A stretch of DNA of 38,631 nucleotides, taken from Rhodospirillaceae bacterium UBA6219. GTDB lineage: Bacteria; Pseudomonadota; Alphaproteobacteria; Rhodospirillales; Magnetospirillaceae. Position 1 is the stretch's first letter. Every line of letters begins with the position of its first letter. Both the position numbers and the translations under genes were made by a program. Of this stretch, positions 23,927 through 31,664 are shown in pieces. Below the pieces are notes generated by a model. That model ran no database searches. It was not told where the DNA came from and saw only the letters and a program-made list of their open reading frames with translations. Location of the stretch: the NCBI GenBank assembly GCA_002435715.1, contig DISD01000055.1, forward strand, positions 1 through 38,631. The letters run 5' to 3'.

Positions 23927-24219
23927 GCGGCCTCCGATTTTTGACGGTGACCGGTCTGGGCGCGGGACCTATAGTTGGCAGCAGGTTGAGGACGTTTCCG
24001 GGTGCCGCCGGCGTTGTAGCGGTTGGGCCACAACAGGGCCGGCGAGATGCCGAGTGCGGCGGAGATCGCCGCCTCGCCCTTCGGGTGAGGCTTCGACAAA
24101 GCCGCGCTGCAGGTGCCTTTCGGCAAGCCATTGGCTTTGTCCAGGTCGGACAGCGTCAAGCCGCGCTTCTCCAGCGCCGCCTTGATGTCCGACTTGTGCC
24201 AGCCCTTGGCCTTCGGCAT
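23923..24219 (-). CDS. ner: Ner-like (Nlp/SfsB family) early regulator
   Basis: A 98-residue DNA-binding protein. GWHKSDIKAALEKRGLTLSD and LDKANGLPKGTCSAAL form the helix-turn-helix region, followed by the family hallmark PHPKGEAAISAALGISPALL and WPNRYN. In Mu, Ner represses early transcription and the repressor gene and lies divergently from the repressor, as here. ATG at 24219 is preferred because AGAGGA lies 9 nt before it; an ATG at 24228 would be too close. A longer frame from 24363 crosses the control region and is not supported. The last 25 residues are basic and probably flexible. Confidence 0.88.
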   Translation of the reverse strand: MPKAKGWHKSDIKAALEKRGLTLSDLDKANGLPKGTCSAALSKPHPKGEAAISAALGISPALLWPNRYNAGGTRKRPQPAANYRSRAQTGHRQKSEAA

Positions 24220-24244
24220 CCGGATCATTCCTCTTTCTTGCTCC

Positions 24245-24270
24245 AACCGGCCCCGCCAGGCCGGTTTTTT
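24245..24270 (+). terminator. Hairpin with T-tract upstream of ner
   Basis: AACCGGCC (24245-24252) pairs with GGCCGGTT (24259-24266) around a 6-nt loop, followed by T residues to 24270. On the plus strand it has the form of a Rho-independent terminator, which would stop antisense transcription from entering the repressor region. On the minus strand it lies in the leader of ner, 17 nt before its start region. Which role applies is unclear. Confidence 0.4.
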
Positions 24271-24281
24271 GGGGGTGTGAA

Positions 24282-24451
24282 TTTCGATGTGTCGAAAGAT
24301 TAAGCCCGAAACAGCGTATTCAGCAAGCCATTTCGGCGCTTTCAGCCTTTTGGACGCACGCACAGCACTCGGCGCCGATAGTTATTTTGGAAATTCAATA
24401 GGTTATCGCCAGCGTGAAAGCTGTTTCAGCGATTTCAGAAGGTGCTTTCAG
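24282..24451. promoter_or_regulatory. Divergent early control region with candidate operators
   Basis: This AT-richer stretch separates ner (minus) and the repressor gene (plus). It contains a perfect palindrome TTTCGA-TGTG-TCGAAA at 24282-24297 and four copies of TTTCAG (24340, 24424, 24433, 24446), the last three clustered just before the repressor start. These are candidates for Ner and repressor binding sites. Promoter boxes are not clear enough to assign. Confidence 0.5.
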
Positions 24452-24453
24452 GT

Positions 24454-24954
24454 ATGGCAAGAAAGCTGAAACCGGCTACTCCGTTCGCTGAACGGCTCGT
24501 TCAGGCGCGAGGAGTGCGTAGTCGAGCCGAAATCGCTGAGGCGCTGGGCATACCGAGCAGCACCCTGGCGAACTACGAACAGGGCCGAACCTTCCCGGAC
24601 CAGGAGACCCTGGCCAAGATGAAGGATGTGCTTGGCGTTTCGCTGGATTGGCTGGTGACGGGCGACGCGAATACGCGTACGCCCGAGGCGGTTCCGACCG
24701 CCGTCCGGGCCGGGGTGGACGAGGAGCTGATGGCCCGCGTCGCCGAGGGGATTGCCGAGGTTTACAAGGCCGAGAACGCCCGGATCTACACGGGGCCGCT
24801 GGTGCGGGCGGCAGCCCGTATGTACGATGACCTAGTGGCCGCCTACGACAGTCCCGAGGAGCGCCAGGTTGGCCTCAAGGGCATGCTCCAGCAGCTGCGC
24901 CGCGAGCTGCGTTCGCCGGGGGCCGCAGGGGCCAACAGCAAACAGGTATCCTGA
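24454..24954 (+). CDS. Phage repressor, Cro/CI-type helix-turn-helix protein
   Basis: A 166-residue repressor. Residues of about 15-70 form an XRE-type helix-turn-helix (RSRAEIAEALGIPSSTLANY, EQGRTFPDQETLAKMKDVLG, then VSLDWLVTGD). The C-terminal part is helical (VDEELMARVAEGIAEVYKAE) and lacks the Ser/Lys pattern of a LexA-type self-cleaving domain, so RecA-stimulated cleavage is not suggested. It would hold the prophage silent and give immunity. ATG at 24454 follows an AGAAGG element; a GTG at 24442 is a possible earlier start. It is the only plus-strand gene of the prophage. Confidence 0.85.
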   Translation: MARKLKPATPFAERLVQARGVRSRAEIAEALGIPSSTLANYEQGRTFPDQETLAKMKDVLGVSLDWLVTGDANTRTPEAVPTAVRAGVDEELMARVAEGIAEVYKAENARIYTGPLVRAAARMYDDLVAAYDSPEERQVGLKGMLQQLRRELRSPGAAGANSKQVS

Positions 24955-25162
24955 TCCCAGTCAGGATGCGCCCATTGAGAGAATTGCCTATGCCATTGGT
25001 CGCGGTCAATTGGCGATTGTATGCGAGTGGCGCAGGGCGCGGGCTGATGGCCGGGATGGTCTTAAGAGGCCTCGGCCGCCGTCCTAAGAGGCTTCTGAAG
25101 GCCGCCCCGCTGCCAGCCCGCCTACTGCAAAATCATCTGTCCCAGCGGCCGATTTTGGCGGA
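24955..25162. other. Prophage early-end stretch without a supported gene
   Basis: Together with the following end sites this makes about 345 bp without a convincing gene. It contains two similar copies of a CTTAAGAGGCCT / CCTAAGAGGCTT motif (near 25061 and 25083). An open frame on the plus strand runs through it but crosses the prophage boundary and has biased, unfamiliar composition. Confidence 0.45.
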
Positions 25163-25180
25163 GGTTGCGAAACCAATGGC
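25163..25180 (-). other. Internal transposase-site-like repeat (L2-type)
   Basis: The minus strand reads GCCATTGGTTTCGCAACC, sharing TTGGTTTCGCA with the two sites at the other end of the prophage. It lies about 110 bp inside the early end, comparable with the separated L1 and L2 sites of Mu attL. Confidence 0.6.
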
Positions 25181-25274
25181 CGGCGGCCACAATAGGTCAC
25201 CGGCCACCCCGGCCACCCTTGATTTCAGCGGCCTTCCCATCATTTCCCGCGATCATCCGGGTTTTCCCGGGTTC

Positions 25275-25299
25275 CTGCGAGACCATGTGTCCGGTAACA
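25275..25299 (-). other. Prophage left (attL-type) terminus
   Basis: Read on the minus strand from 25299 the terminus is TGTTACCGGACACATGGTCT followed by CGCAG. It matches the other terminus position by position in TGT, CAC, TGGT and TCGCAG over 25 bp. It lies at the early-gene (repressor) end, as attL of Mu does. Confidence 0.85.
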
Positions 25300-25304
25300 T
25301 CCAG
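25300..25304. repeat. Target-site duplication, copy 2 (TCCAG)
   Basis: This matches the five bases before the other terminus (6457-6461). On the minus strand the exporter frame reads CGT CTG GA here and CTG GAA CTG on the other side, so one copy restores GRLELQD in frame. Confidence 0.9.
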
Positions 25305-26282
25305 ACGGCCCTGAAACTGGCTGAGCGCGGTGCCGTTCACTTGCTCGCGCGGTAATTGCGCCGCCTCGGCCAGCAATTTCAGCGCCATGGCGGCCCGTGC
25401 CATGGGTTCGGCCAGTTGCGCCAGTCGCAACAGCGGCGCCATGGCGCGACCGGCCAGGATGTTGGCGCCGATCAACTGGGCGGTGGTCAAGCTGCCATCC
25501 ACGCAAAGCGTGGCACCATAGCCGATGACCGCCACCGTCTGCGCCCCGGTCAGAAAGCTCGACGCCGCCGATACGGCGCCTTGGATCGAGGCGCTGTCGT
25601 CGGCGTGGCGGGTCAGGTCTTGGCGGATTTGGCGCCAGCGCCGCGCCAGCCAGTTGGCGGCGTTGAAGGTGCGGATGGTGTCCAGATTGGCGGCGTCTTC
25701 GGCCAGACCACGCAACTGGCGTTCACTGTTTTGCGCCAAGCCGATACGATTTCGGTACCAGCGTTCCCCCGCCCAGGTCAATCCGCTGGACAGGGCCAGG
25801 AACACCACGGTGATGCTGCCCAAGGCGGGGCTGATCAACAGCAGCGCCAGCACGGTGATGGCGGCAAACGGCACATCCAGCAAGGCGGTCAGGTTGGCGG
25901 CATTGTGGGTGCGTTCCACGGTGTCGACGGCGCGCAGGATGTCGCTGCGCCGTTCCGTCGGCATGCGGTCGAAGATCGCGGCCTTGACGTTCAGCAGGGC
26001 GGCGAAGCCGTCTTCGCCCCGCTTTGTCGCGTCTTGTTCCAAGGCTTCGGCGGCCAAGCGACGCCGGGCCAGCCGCAGGCCGAATTCGGCGGCCAAGGCG
26101 ATAACCATGCCCACCGACAAGGTGACCAGAGTGGCGGTGATGCCATAGGGCACATAGCGTCCCAGCACCAGCATGACGAAAACGGTGCCGGCCAGCCCCA
26201 GCAGATTGATCAGCAGCGAGGCGGCCAGCAACTCGGCCAGCAGACGGGGACGGGCGGTCAAGCCATGGAAGAACCGGATCAT
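25300..26282 (-). pseudogene. 5' half of ABC exporter gene (membrane domain), cut by prophage
   Basis: The first 327 codons of a type I secretion ABC exporter, encoding the membrane domain: LLAASLLINLLGLAGTVFVM, TLVTLSVGMVIALAAEFGLR, FAAITVLALLLISPALGSIT and later segments, then the linker to LSQFQGRL. There is no N-terminal C39 peptidase domain, as in exporters of RTX adhesins. The frame runs 34 codons into the prophage and stops at 25197, so a membrane domain without ATPase could still be made. It begins 16 bp after the TolC-like gene. With 5769-6461 it would form a 556-residue protein. Confidence 0.9.
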
Positions 26283-26298
26283 GTCCCCGACTTACTGG

Positions 26299-27600
26299 TT
26301 AGCGAATGGCGTTTTCGTCCAATTGTCCCATGGTCGACAGCAAAGTGAAAGCGGCGATGGCGACGTCGGCTTCGGCGGCGGCAGCGTCGGAATTGGCGCG
26401 GATCAGCGCCGTTTCACCGCTCAGCACGTCGATCAACGAGCGGTTGCCCAGCTTGCGCTCCTTGCGGGCCAGTTCCAGGAATTCATTGGCGATGTTGGAC
26501 TGGTTCTTCAGGTAATCGGCCCGCGACTGCTGGGTGGCCAGGTTGTTCCAGGCATTGCGCACCTGTTCTTCCACCGTGTCGTGAGCGTCGGCCAACCGGT
26601 GGTTGGCGGCGGTCACCGCGCTGTCGGAAGCCCGCAGCGAGTTGATTGCGGTGAAGCCCAGATTGAAGGGATAGGTCAGTTCCACCTTGGCCACCTGTTC
26701 GGTCTGGTTGCCCATGGTGCCGCCGTAATTCTGCTTGTTGCGGGCTTCGCCGATCAGGTCCAGACGGGGATAGAATTGCGAGGCTTCGGTGGCCTGCGAC
26801 GCCTTGATGGCAGAATCAGCGGCCAATTGCGCCAGTTTCAACTGGATCGAGCCCTTCTTGGCGGTGGCGATGGCGCCGTCCAATTCCTGGGGCATGATGT
26901 CGCGCGGCACCGGCGGCAGGGCCAGGGTGGACAAATCGGCGGGCGAACGGGTGAAGACAGCGCGGAAGCGGTTCTGCGCCAGGGTCATGGCGCCTTCGGC
27001 GGCGACCCGGTCGGCTTCGGCGCGGGCCAGTTGCGACTTGGCCTGCAGCACGTCGGTGGCCAGACCCGAGCCGCGGTCGACACGGGCCTGTTCCAGACCG
27101 GTCTGCTTGCGGATGTTGCTTTCCGATTCACGGGCGAAAGACAATTGCTTGCTGGTGCGCACCAGGTTGACATAGGCGGTCAGCGCGTCCAGCACCAAGG
27201 CCTGGCGGGCGCCGGTGCGGCTGGTCTCGGCCTGAATCTTGGCCAGTTCCGCCTTGTCGATATTGGCGTTGGCGGCGCCGAAATCCCACAGCATCTGTTT
27301 CAGCTGCACTTCATAGCGCTTCAGATAGGCGTCGGTGTCGACGCTGCCGCTGGGCTTGTTCTGGCTTTCATAACCATAATCGATGGTGGTGGTCAGCGTC
27401 GGATACCACGAACCACGGGCGACCTCGACCATGTTGGTGGCGCCGGTGACGTCGGCCTCGGCCGCCTTCATGCGATTGTGGCCGGGCAGCATCTGGTCCA
27501 GCATCTCGCGCAAGGTTTCGGCATGGGCCGTGGTGGCGACCGGCAACAAGCCGAGACCCACAGCCAGGGCGGCGGCGGCGACGTGAACACGCAAGGCCAT
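26299..27600 (-). CDS. TolC-family outer membrane channel of type I secretion
   Basis: A 433-residue outer-membrane factor. Signal peptide with cleavage after ATTAHA (about residue 27), then two repeats of the TolC fold: ETLREMLDQMLPGHNRMKAA..GSWYPTLTTTIDYG in the first and ASQATEASQFYPRLDLIGEA in the second, with long helices such as ADAHDTVEEQVRNAWNNLAT. It would connect the HlyD adaptor to the outside. It lies 28 bp after the RTX gene and 16 bp before the exporter gene. It is intact, but its partners are broken or cut off by the prophage. Confidence 0.9.
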   Translation of the reverse strand: MALRVHVAAAALAVGLGLLPVATTAHAETLREMLDQMLPGHNRMKAAEADVTGATNMVEVARGSWYPTLTTTIDYGYESQNKPSGSVDTDAYLKRYEVQLKQMLWDFGAANANIDKAELAKIQAETSRTGARQALVLDALTAYVNLVRTSKQLSFARESESNIRKQTGLEQARVDRGSGLATDVLQAKSQLARAEADRVAAEGAMTLAQNRFRAVFTRSPADLSTLALPPVPRDIMPQELDGAIATAKKGSIQLKLAQLAADSAIKASQATEASQFYPRLDLIGEARNKQNYGGTMGNQTEQVAKVELTYPFNLGFTAINSLRASDSAVTAANHRLADAHDTVEEQVRNAWNNLATQQSRADYLKNQSNIANEFLELARKERKLGNRSLIDVLSGETALIRANSDAAAAEADVAIAAFTLLSTMGQLDENAIR

Positions 27601-27628
27601 AATCTTGTTTCCCCTGAATACGGTGCGA

Positions 27629-30600
27629 TTAAACAGCGATGATGATGTCTTGTTCGGTCATGGTGCCGGTGGTCGAGCCGAACTCGGCCACTTCGACCAT
27701 ATCCGAGCCGGTGCCGTTGGCGCTGAACCACAGGGCACCGGGACCTCCGGCGATGGTCGCGGCGAAAACGAAATGCTGGCCACTGAAGGTAAAGGCCCCC
27801 ATGTTGGTGGTGGTGGCGAAATCGCCGGCGGTGACCGAAGAGAGGCCCCCCGCCGCGGCACTGGTGAAGCTGAAGACATCGCCGGCACCACTGCTGAAAT
27901 CCAGGCTGGTGATGGTGTCGCCAAATTCGGAAATGGCGGTGTAGCGGAAAACGTCGTTGCCTGCGTCACCCGTCAGGGTGTCGGCACCGGCGCCACCGAT
28001 CAAGGTGTCGTTGCCCATGCCGCCGTTCAGGGTGTCGGCGCCGCCATTCCCCGACAAGGTGTCGTTGCCCTGGCCGCCATTGACCACGTCAATACCGCTG
28101 CCGCCATTGACGTTGTCGTCGCTGGCGCCGCCGGTGACGGTGTTGGTTCCAGACAAAAGGGTGATGTTGTTCTTCACCGAGCTGCCGATGATGGTCATGG
28201 ACGAGCCGTTCCAGGCCGAATTGCCTTCGTGTTCGTCACCAGCCCCACTGTCGTCCACGGCTTGCAGGGAAACCATTTCGATGTTGCTGAGGGTAATGCC
28301 GGACGCATCCAGGGTGCTGCCGGCCTTTTGCACGAAGAAGGCGACCGTATCCGAATCACCGCTGCTGGCATCGTTGTCGACAAAAGTCAGGGTGCTGGCG
28401 ATCGAGCTGCCGTTACCCAGAGCGTCATCGAAGCGGACGGTGTCGTTACCGGTGCCCAGATGGATTTCATCGATGTTGGACAGGGCAATGCCGGTCAGGT
28501 CGAAGACGGAACTGGCATCGGCCAGTTTCAGGATATCGGTTTCGCTGGCTCGGCCAGAGATGGTCTGCCACGAGCCAGGCTGGCCTTCCGCCCAGCTGAC
28601 GGTGGTCGAGCCGGATTCGGTGGCGATCACCATGTTTTCGAAATACTGGATGGTGCCGGCCGAGAAATCCACCGTTCCGGCGGCGCCGTGCAGTGTCAAG
28701 GTATCGGTCCCGCCATCGCCCGACAGGTAATCGCCGCTGCCGAAATCGGTAATGCTGGTCAAGATGATGTTGTCGTCGCCATCACCGCCAGAAGCGCTGG
28801 TCAGGCCGCTGATGGTCATGGAATCGGCCCCCGAGCCACCGGTGAGCGTTTCGATCCCCGAAACCGTGACGGTATTGTTGCCGGCCGCCAGGGTCAGGTG
28901 GTCGGCCCCGCCGGTGCCGGACAACGTCATGCCGCCGGTGTTGACCAGCAAAGTCAGGTCGATGGCGCTGCCAGCGGTCATGTAGATTTCTTCGACACCG
29001 TTCAGCGTGACCGAATGGGTGCCGCCAGTGAGCAAGAACAGCTTGTCGGTACCGTTGCCCATGTTCAAATTGTCGGCGCCCAGGTTGCCGGTGATGCTCC
29101 ATTGCTGGTGGCCGGTGGCCAACAATTCGGTTTTTTCACTGAGTGCACTGGACGAAATGGAATCGACGCCCGCGCCGCTGGCCAGCGAGATGAAGGTGCT
29201 GCCGTCGCTGCCGATGATAAAGGTGTTGGGGCCGGTGGTGGCCGTCAGGTCCAGGTGCTCGATACCCGCCACCCGCCAGCCGACATTGGTCGTCCCCGTG
29301 TCCAAGGTCAGGGTGTCGTTGTCGCCCGACGAGTAGTCCACGAAAGTGTCGCCCAGGCCCATCGTCCCCGAAATTTCCACCGAATCGTCGGTGTTCTCGC
29401 GGCCGACGATATAGTCGGTTTCGCCATCGGTGGTGGTGATGACGAAGGGGGTTTCCTCGGTCATCTGCCCCAGGATGAATTGATTGCGGTCCTGGCTCAG
29501 CGCCTGGTCTTCAAGGTCGTCGATCACGTCCTGGATGGTTTCGTCGATCAGCGCGGTGATGTCCTCGCCCAGTTCGGTGATCAGGTTGCCCAGATTGAAG
29601 TCGCCAGCCCCTTGATCGCCAAAGGGATCGAAGGTGGCGAACAGGTCGTTCAACTCGGTGAGCAAATCGCCGAAGGCGTCACCGGCGGGGCCGAAATCGC
29701 CAAAGGCGCTGTCGAAGAAATTGGCCAGGGCGTCGTCAAGGGTGGCGCCTGCCTCGCCCAAGGCTTCACGCACGGCTTCGGCTTCGTTTTGGGCCTGGGC
29801 GTCGGCGTTGCCGTCGGTGGCGGCTTGCTCGCCGTCGGCCTGCTGGGCGGCGGCGTCGGCGGCTTGCTGTTCCGCCTCGGTCTGGGCGTCGGCCTGACGC
29901 TGTTGCTGCAATTGCTGCAGCTGTTCCGGGCTGGGCGGCGGCGGCAGGGTTTGCAGGGTGTCGCCGTATTGCTGCTGAATCTGCTGCGGGCTCAGGATCA
30001 CCGGCGGTGGTGGCGGGGCGAAGGCGCTGGACACCTGGGTGGTGGCGCCGGGCTGCGACAGGGTCTGGGTGCCGGATTGGGTGGTGACCGACACCTGACC
30101 CACGGTGCCGTCGGGGTCGGGCAGCAACGAAATGCTGTTGGGCGTGCCTTCCGGACCGGCGGTGCCGGCGCCGGTGGTGCCGCGGATGCCGATGCTGGCC
30201 ACCGGGGTCTTGATCAGCATGGCGTCGGGATAAGCCTTGGCGATGGCGCCGCTGCTGAACGAGAACGAGCCGCTGTCGATGCTGAGGGTTTCCTTGCCAC
30301 CCAAACCCTGGGCGGAAGGCAGGGCCATCTCGTCGACGCTCATATGGCCCTTGGCCCCCAGGGCGAAGGTCGATCCGTCGTCGAAGGTCAGGCCGACCTT
30401 ACCGTCGGCACCGGTGTTGATGACGTCGCCCACCTTGATGGCGACGCCGCCTTTCAAAGCTTCCTGGCTGCCGTCGGCATGGGTGACGCTGACCTGGCCG
30501 GAAACCTTGCTGACCGTACCGATGGCCGGGGATGGCGAAGGGGCGGCGCCGTCCGCTTGCGCAATCAGCGGCAAATTCTGAAAGGCGTTGGGGCCAGTGG

Positions 30601-30634
30601 CCAAGTCACCTTGGATTGCGTCTGTATCAAGCAT
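27629..30634 (-). CDS. FecR-domain RTX protein, probable secreted type I substrate
   Basis: A 1001-residue protein and first gene of the secretion operon. Residues of about 38-165 are FecR-like (GTVSKVSGQVSVTHADGSQE, VGDVINTGADGKVGLTFDDG, SIGIRGTTGAG). A proline-rich linker (FAPPPPPVILSP) and a Gln/Ala/Glu-rich helical stretch (about 235-310) follow, then a low-complexity Asp-rich region and many beta-strand repeats. RTX calcium-binding nonapeptides cluster at about 855-925 (GGQGNDTLSGNGGADTLNGG, MGNDTLIGGAGADTLTGDAG). The end is typical of type I signals: small and hydrophobic, no Cys. It is probably an adhesin or surface protein. With the exporter gene interrupted, secretion is unlikely unless another system takes it. 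Confidence 0.88.
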   Translation of the reverse strand: MLDTDAIQGDLATGPNAFQNLPLIAQADGAAPSPSPAIGTVSKVSGQVSVTHADGSQEALKGGVAIKVGDVINTGADGKVGLTFDDGSTFALGAKGHMSVDEMALPSAQGLGGKETLSIDSGSFSFSSGAIAKAYPDAMLIKTPVASIGIRGTTGAGTAGPEGTPNSISLLPDPDGTVGQVSVTTQSGTQTLSQPGATTQVSSAFAPPPPPVILSPQQIQQQYGDTLQTLPPPPSPEQLQQLQQQRQADAQTEAEQQAADAAAQQADGEQAATDGNADAQAQNEAEAVREALGEAGATLDDALANFFDSAFGDFGPAGDAFGDLLTELNDLFATFDPFGDQGAGDFNLGNLITELGEDITALIDETIQDVIDDLEDQALSQDRNQFILGQMTEETPFVITTTDGETDYIVGRENTDDSVEISGTMGLGDTFVDYSSGDNDTLTLDTGTTNVGWRVAGIEHLDLTATTGPNTFIIGSDGSTFISLASGAGVDSISSSALSEKTELLATGHQQWSITGNLGADNLNMGNGTDKLFLLTGGTHSVTLNGVEEIYMTAGSAIDLTLLVNTGGMTLSGTGGADHLTLAAGNNTVTVSGIETLTGGSGADSMTISGLTSASGGDGDDNIILTSITDFGSGDYLSGDGGTDTLTLHGAAGTVDFSAGTIQYFENMVIATESGSTTVSWAEGQPGSWQTISGRASETDILKLADASSVFDLTGIALSNIDEIHLGTGNDTVRFDDALGNGSSIASTLTFVDNDASSGDSDTVAFFVQKAGSTLDASGITLSNIEMVSLQAVDDSGAGDEHEGNSAWNGSSMTIIGSSVKNNITLLSGTNTVTGGASDDNVNGGSGIDVVNGGQGNDTLSGNGGADTLNGGMGNDTLIGGAGADTLTGDAGNDVFRYTAISEFGDTITSLDFSSGAGDVFSFTSAAAGGLSSVTAGDFATTTNMGAFTFSGQHFVFAATIAGGPGALWFSANGTGSDMVEVAEFGSTTGTMTEQDIIIAV

Positions 30635-30809
30635 GAATCTGCGTAAGTCCCGCTAATCTGACATTGGCAGCTTATACCTTTTGGGTTGGGCGGAAAACCC
30701 TTGCGGACATGCAACCATAATGTTTCTTGTTCGCGCCACGTCGTCCAAGCCCTTGTCAAGGGCTTTGCCGCACGCTAATCAACGCGGCAGCATTTGGCGG
30801 AGGCCCTGA

Positions 30810-31316
30810 ATGATCGAACGCGCCATCGAAACCTTCCTGTTCTGGAGCCGCTGGCTGCTGGTGCCGCTTTATGTGGGCCTGACGGTGGTTTTGGTGTTCT
30901 TCGCCTTCAAGTTCTTCCAGGAACTGGTCCATCTGGTGCCGCTGTTGCCGCAGATGGCCGAGGCGGATTTGATCCTGACCGCCTTGGGGCTGGTGGATTT
31001 GGCGCTGGTGGGCAATCTGCTGATCATGGTGATCTTGTCGGGCTACGAGAATTTCGTCTCGCGCATCGACGTGGCGGCCCAGACGGAAACACTGTCCTGG
31101 CTGGGCAAGCTGGATGCCGGCACGCTGAAGATCAAGGTGGCGGCGTCCATCGTCGCCATCTCCTCGATCCATTTGCTGAAGGCCTTCGTCAACGCGTTGA
31201 CCATCCCCAACGACAAGTTGATGTGGCTGGTGATCATCCATCTGACCTTCGTGGTTTCGGCGTTGATCCTGGCCTATGTGGACAAGCTGGCCTTCGCCAG
31301 CCACCGGGAGCATTGA
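30810..31316 (+). CDS. YqhA-family (UPF0114) inner membrane protein
   Basis: A 168-residue membrane protein of the YqhA/UPF0114 family: IERAIETFLFWSRWLLVPLY at the start, LGLVDLALVGNLLIMVILSG in the middle, then ENFVSRIDVA and a third and fourth hydrophobic helix (LMWLVIIHLTFVVSALILAY). Function in bacteria is unknown. GGAGG lies 8 nt before the ATG. It is divergent from the RTX gene and overlaps or abuts the next small membrane-protein gene, which starts 2 bp after its stop. Confidence 0.88.
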   Translation: MIERAIETFLFWSRWLLVPLYVGLTVVLVFFAFKFFQELVHLVPLLPQMAEADLILTALGLVDLALVGNLLIMVILSGYENFVSRIDVAAQTETLSWLGKLDAGTLKIKVAASIVAISSIHLLKAFVNALTIPNDKLMWLVIIHLTFVVSALILAYVDKLAFASHREH

Positions 31317-31318
31317 GC

Positions 31319-31591
31319 ATGAACGCCGCCGAAATCAACTTCATGGCGCTGCCCGTGGTGGTCGTGCTCGCCCTGGTCGGCGGACCGTTGGCCCTGCGCC
31401 GCGCCGGTTTCTTGTGGGCCAAGGTGGTGTTCGGTTCCTTGACCTTCTTGTTCGCCGCCTTGGCCATTTGTGGAATCGTGCTGTCGGTGCAGCAAAAGGT
31501 CGGGCTGTCCGACCTGCCCATCGCCTGGCTGGTGGTGCCGGTCCTGGGTGTCGCCCTGTACCGGGTGTCCTGTCTTAAGGTCGAGCACTAA
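31319..31591 (+). CDS. Small membrane protein of unknown function
   Basis: A 90-residue protein with three predicted hydrophobic helices (FMALPVVVVLALVGGPLALR, SLTFLFAALAICGIVLSVQQ and IAWLVVPVLGVALYRVSCL). It starts 2 bp after the YqhA stop and so is probably co-translated. No family recognised. Its stop codon lies in the stem of a perfect inverted repeat. Confidence 0.65.
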   Translation: MNAAEINFMALPVVVVLALVGGPLALRRAGFLWAKVVFGSLTFLFAALAICGIVLSVQQKVGLSDLPIAWLVVPVLGVALYRVSCLKVEH

Positions 31592-31614
31592 AGCCGATTC
31601 TCGGCTTTAGTGCT
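31584..31614. terminator. Perfect 14-bp inverted repeat, probable terminator
   Basis: AGCACTAAAGCCGA (31584-31597) and its exact complement (31601-31614) enclose TTC. The TAA stop of the small membrane-protein gene is inside the left arm. There is no T-run on either side, so the hairpin may stop transcription weakly or protect mRNA ends. It lies between convergent genes. Confidence 0.55.
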
Positions 31615-31664
31615 GTCTATACGGCCCGTGGCCGGGCCCGCTCAGGCGCCGCGCAGGCTTGGGT

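Larger units (their letters stand above)
6462..25299 (-). mobile_element. Defective Mu-like transposable prophage, 18,838 bp
   Basis: The element starts TGT and ends ACA. The first 25 bp and the reverse complement of the last 25 bp share TGT, CAC, TGGT and TCGCAG at the same positions. A perfect 5-bp direct repeat flanks it, and excision with one repeat restores the interrupted ABC exporter gene in frame. Gene order follows Mu read from 25299 to 6462: repressor, Ner, early genes, capsid, head-tail genes, sheath, tape measure, baseplate, fibres, Com and DNA methylase. Missing relative to Mu-like phages are transposase A/B, Gam, lysis, terminase, portal, protease and tail tube. Two chimeric genes mark the probable deletions. 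About 18.8 kb is roughly half a Mu-sized genome. Confidence 0.92.

Noticed and set aside
25163..25190. Alternative prophage end at the CCACA near 25190
   Set aside because: The TTGGTTTCGCA repeat is present there, but the flanking bases do not match TCCAG and joining at this point does not restore the exporter frame.
6462..25299. Interpretation as a tailocin (phage-tail bacteriocin)
   Set aside because: The element lacks a tail tube gene, has a chimeric sheath and no lysis genes, and keeps a capsid and head-tail genes, so a functional tail particle is unlikely.
24966..25355. Open frame of 129 codons on the plus strand after the repressor
   Set aside because: It crosses the prophage boundary into the ABC exporter gene, has no recognisable domain, and overlaps the transposase-site repeats.
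27605..30646. 1013-codon open frame antisense to the RTX gene
   Set aside because: It is the mirror of a high-GC gene whose minus-strand frame has FecR and RTX motifs; the antisense product is Gly/Ala/Val-rich without family features.
30671..30699. Promoter of the RTX operon (TATAAG on the minus strand)
   Set aside because: A -10-like box is present, but no acceptable -35 box at correct spacing was found, so it is not listed as a feature.
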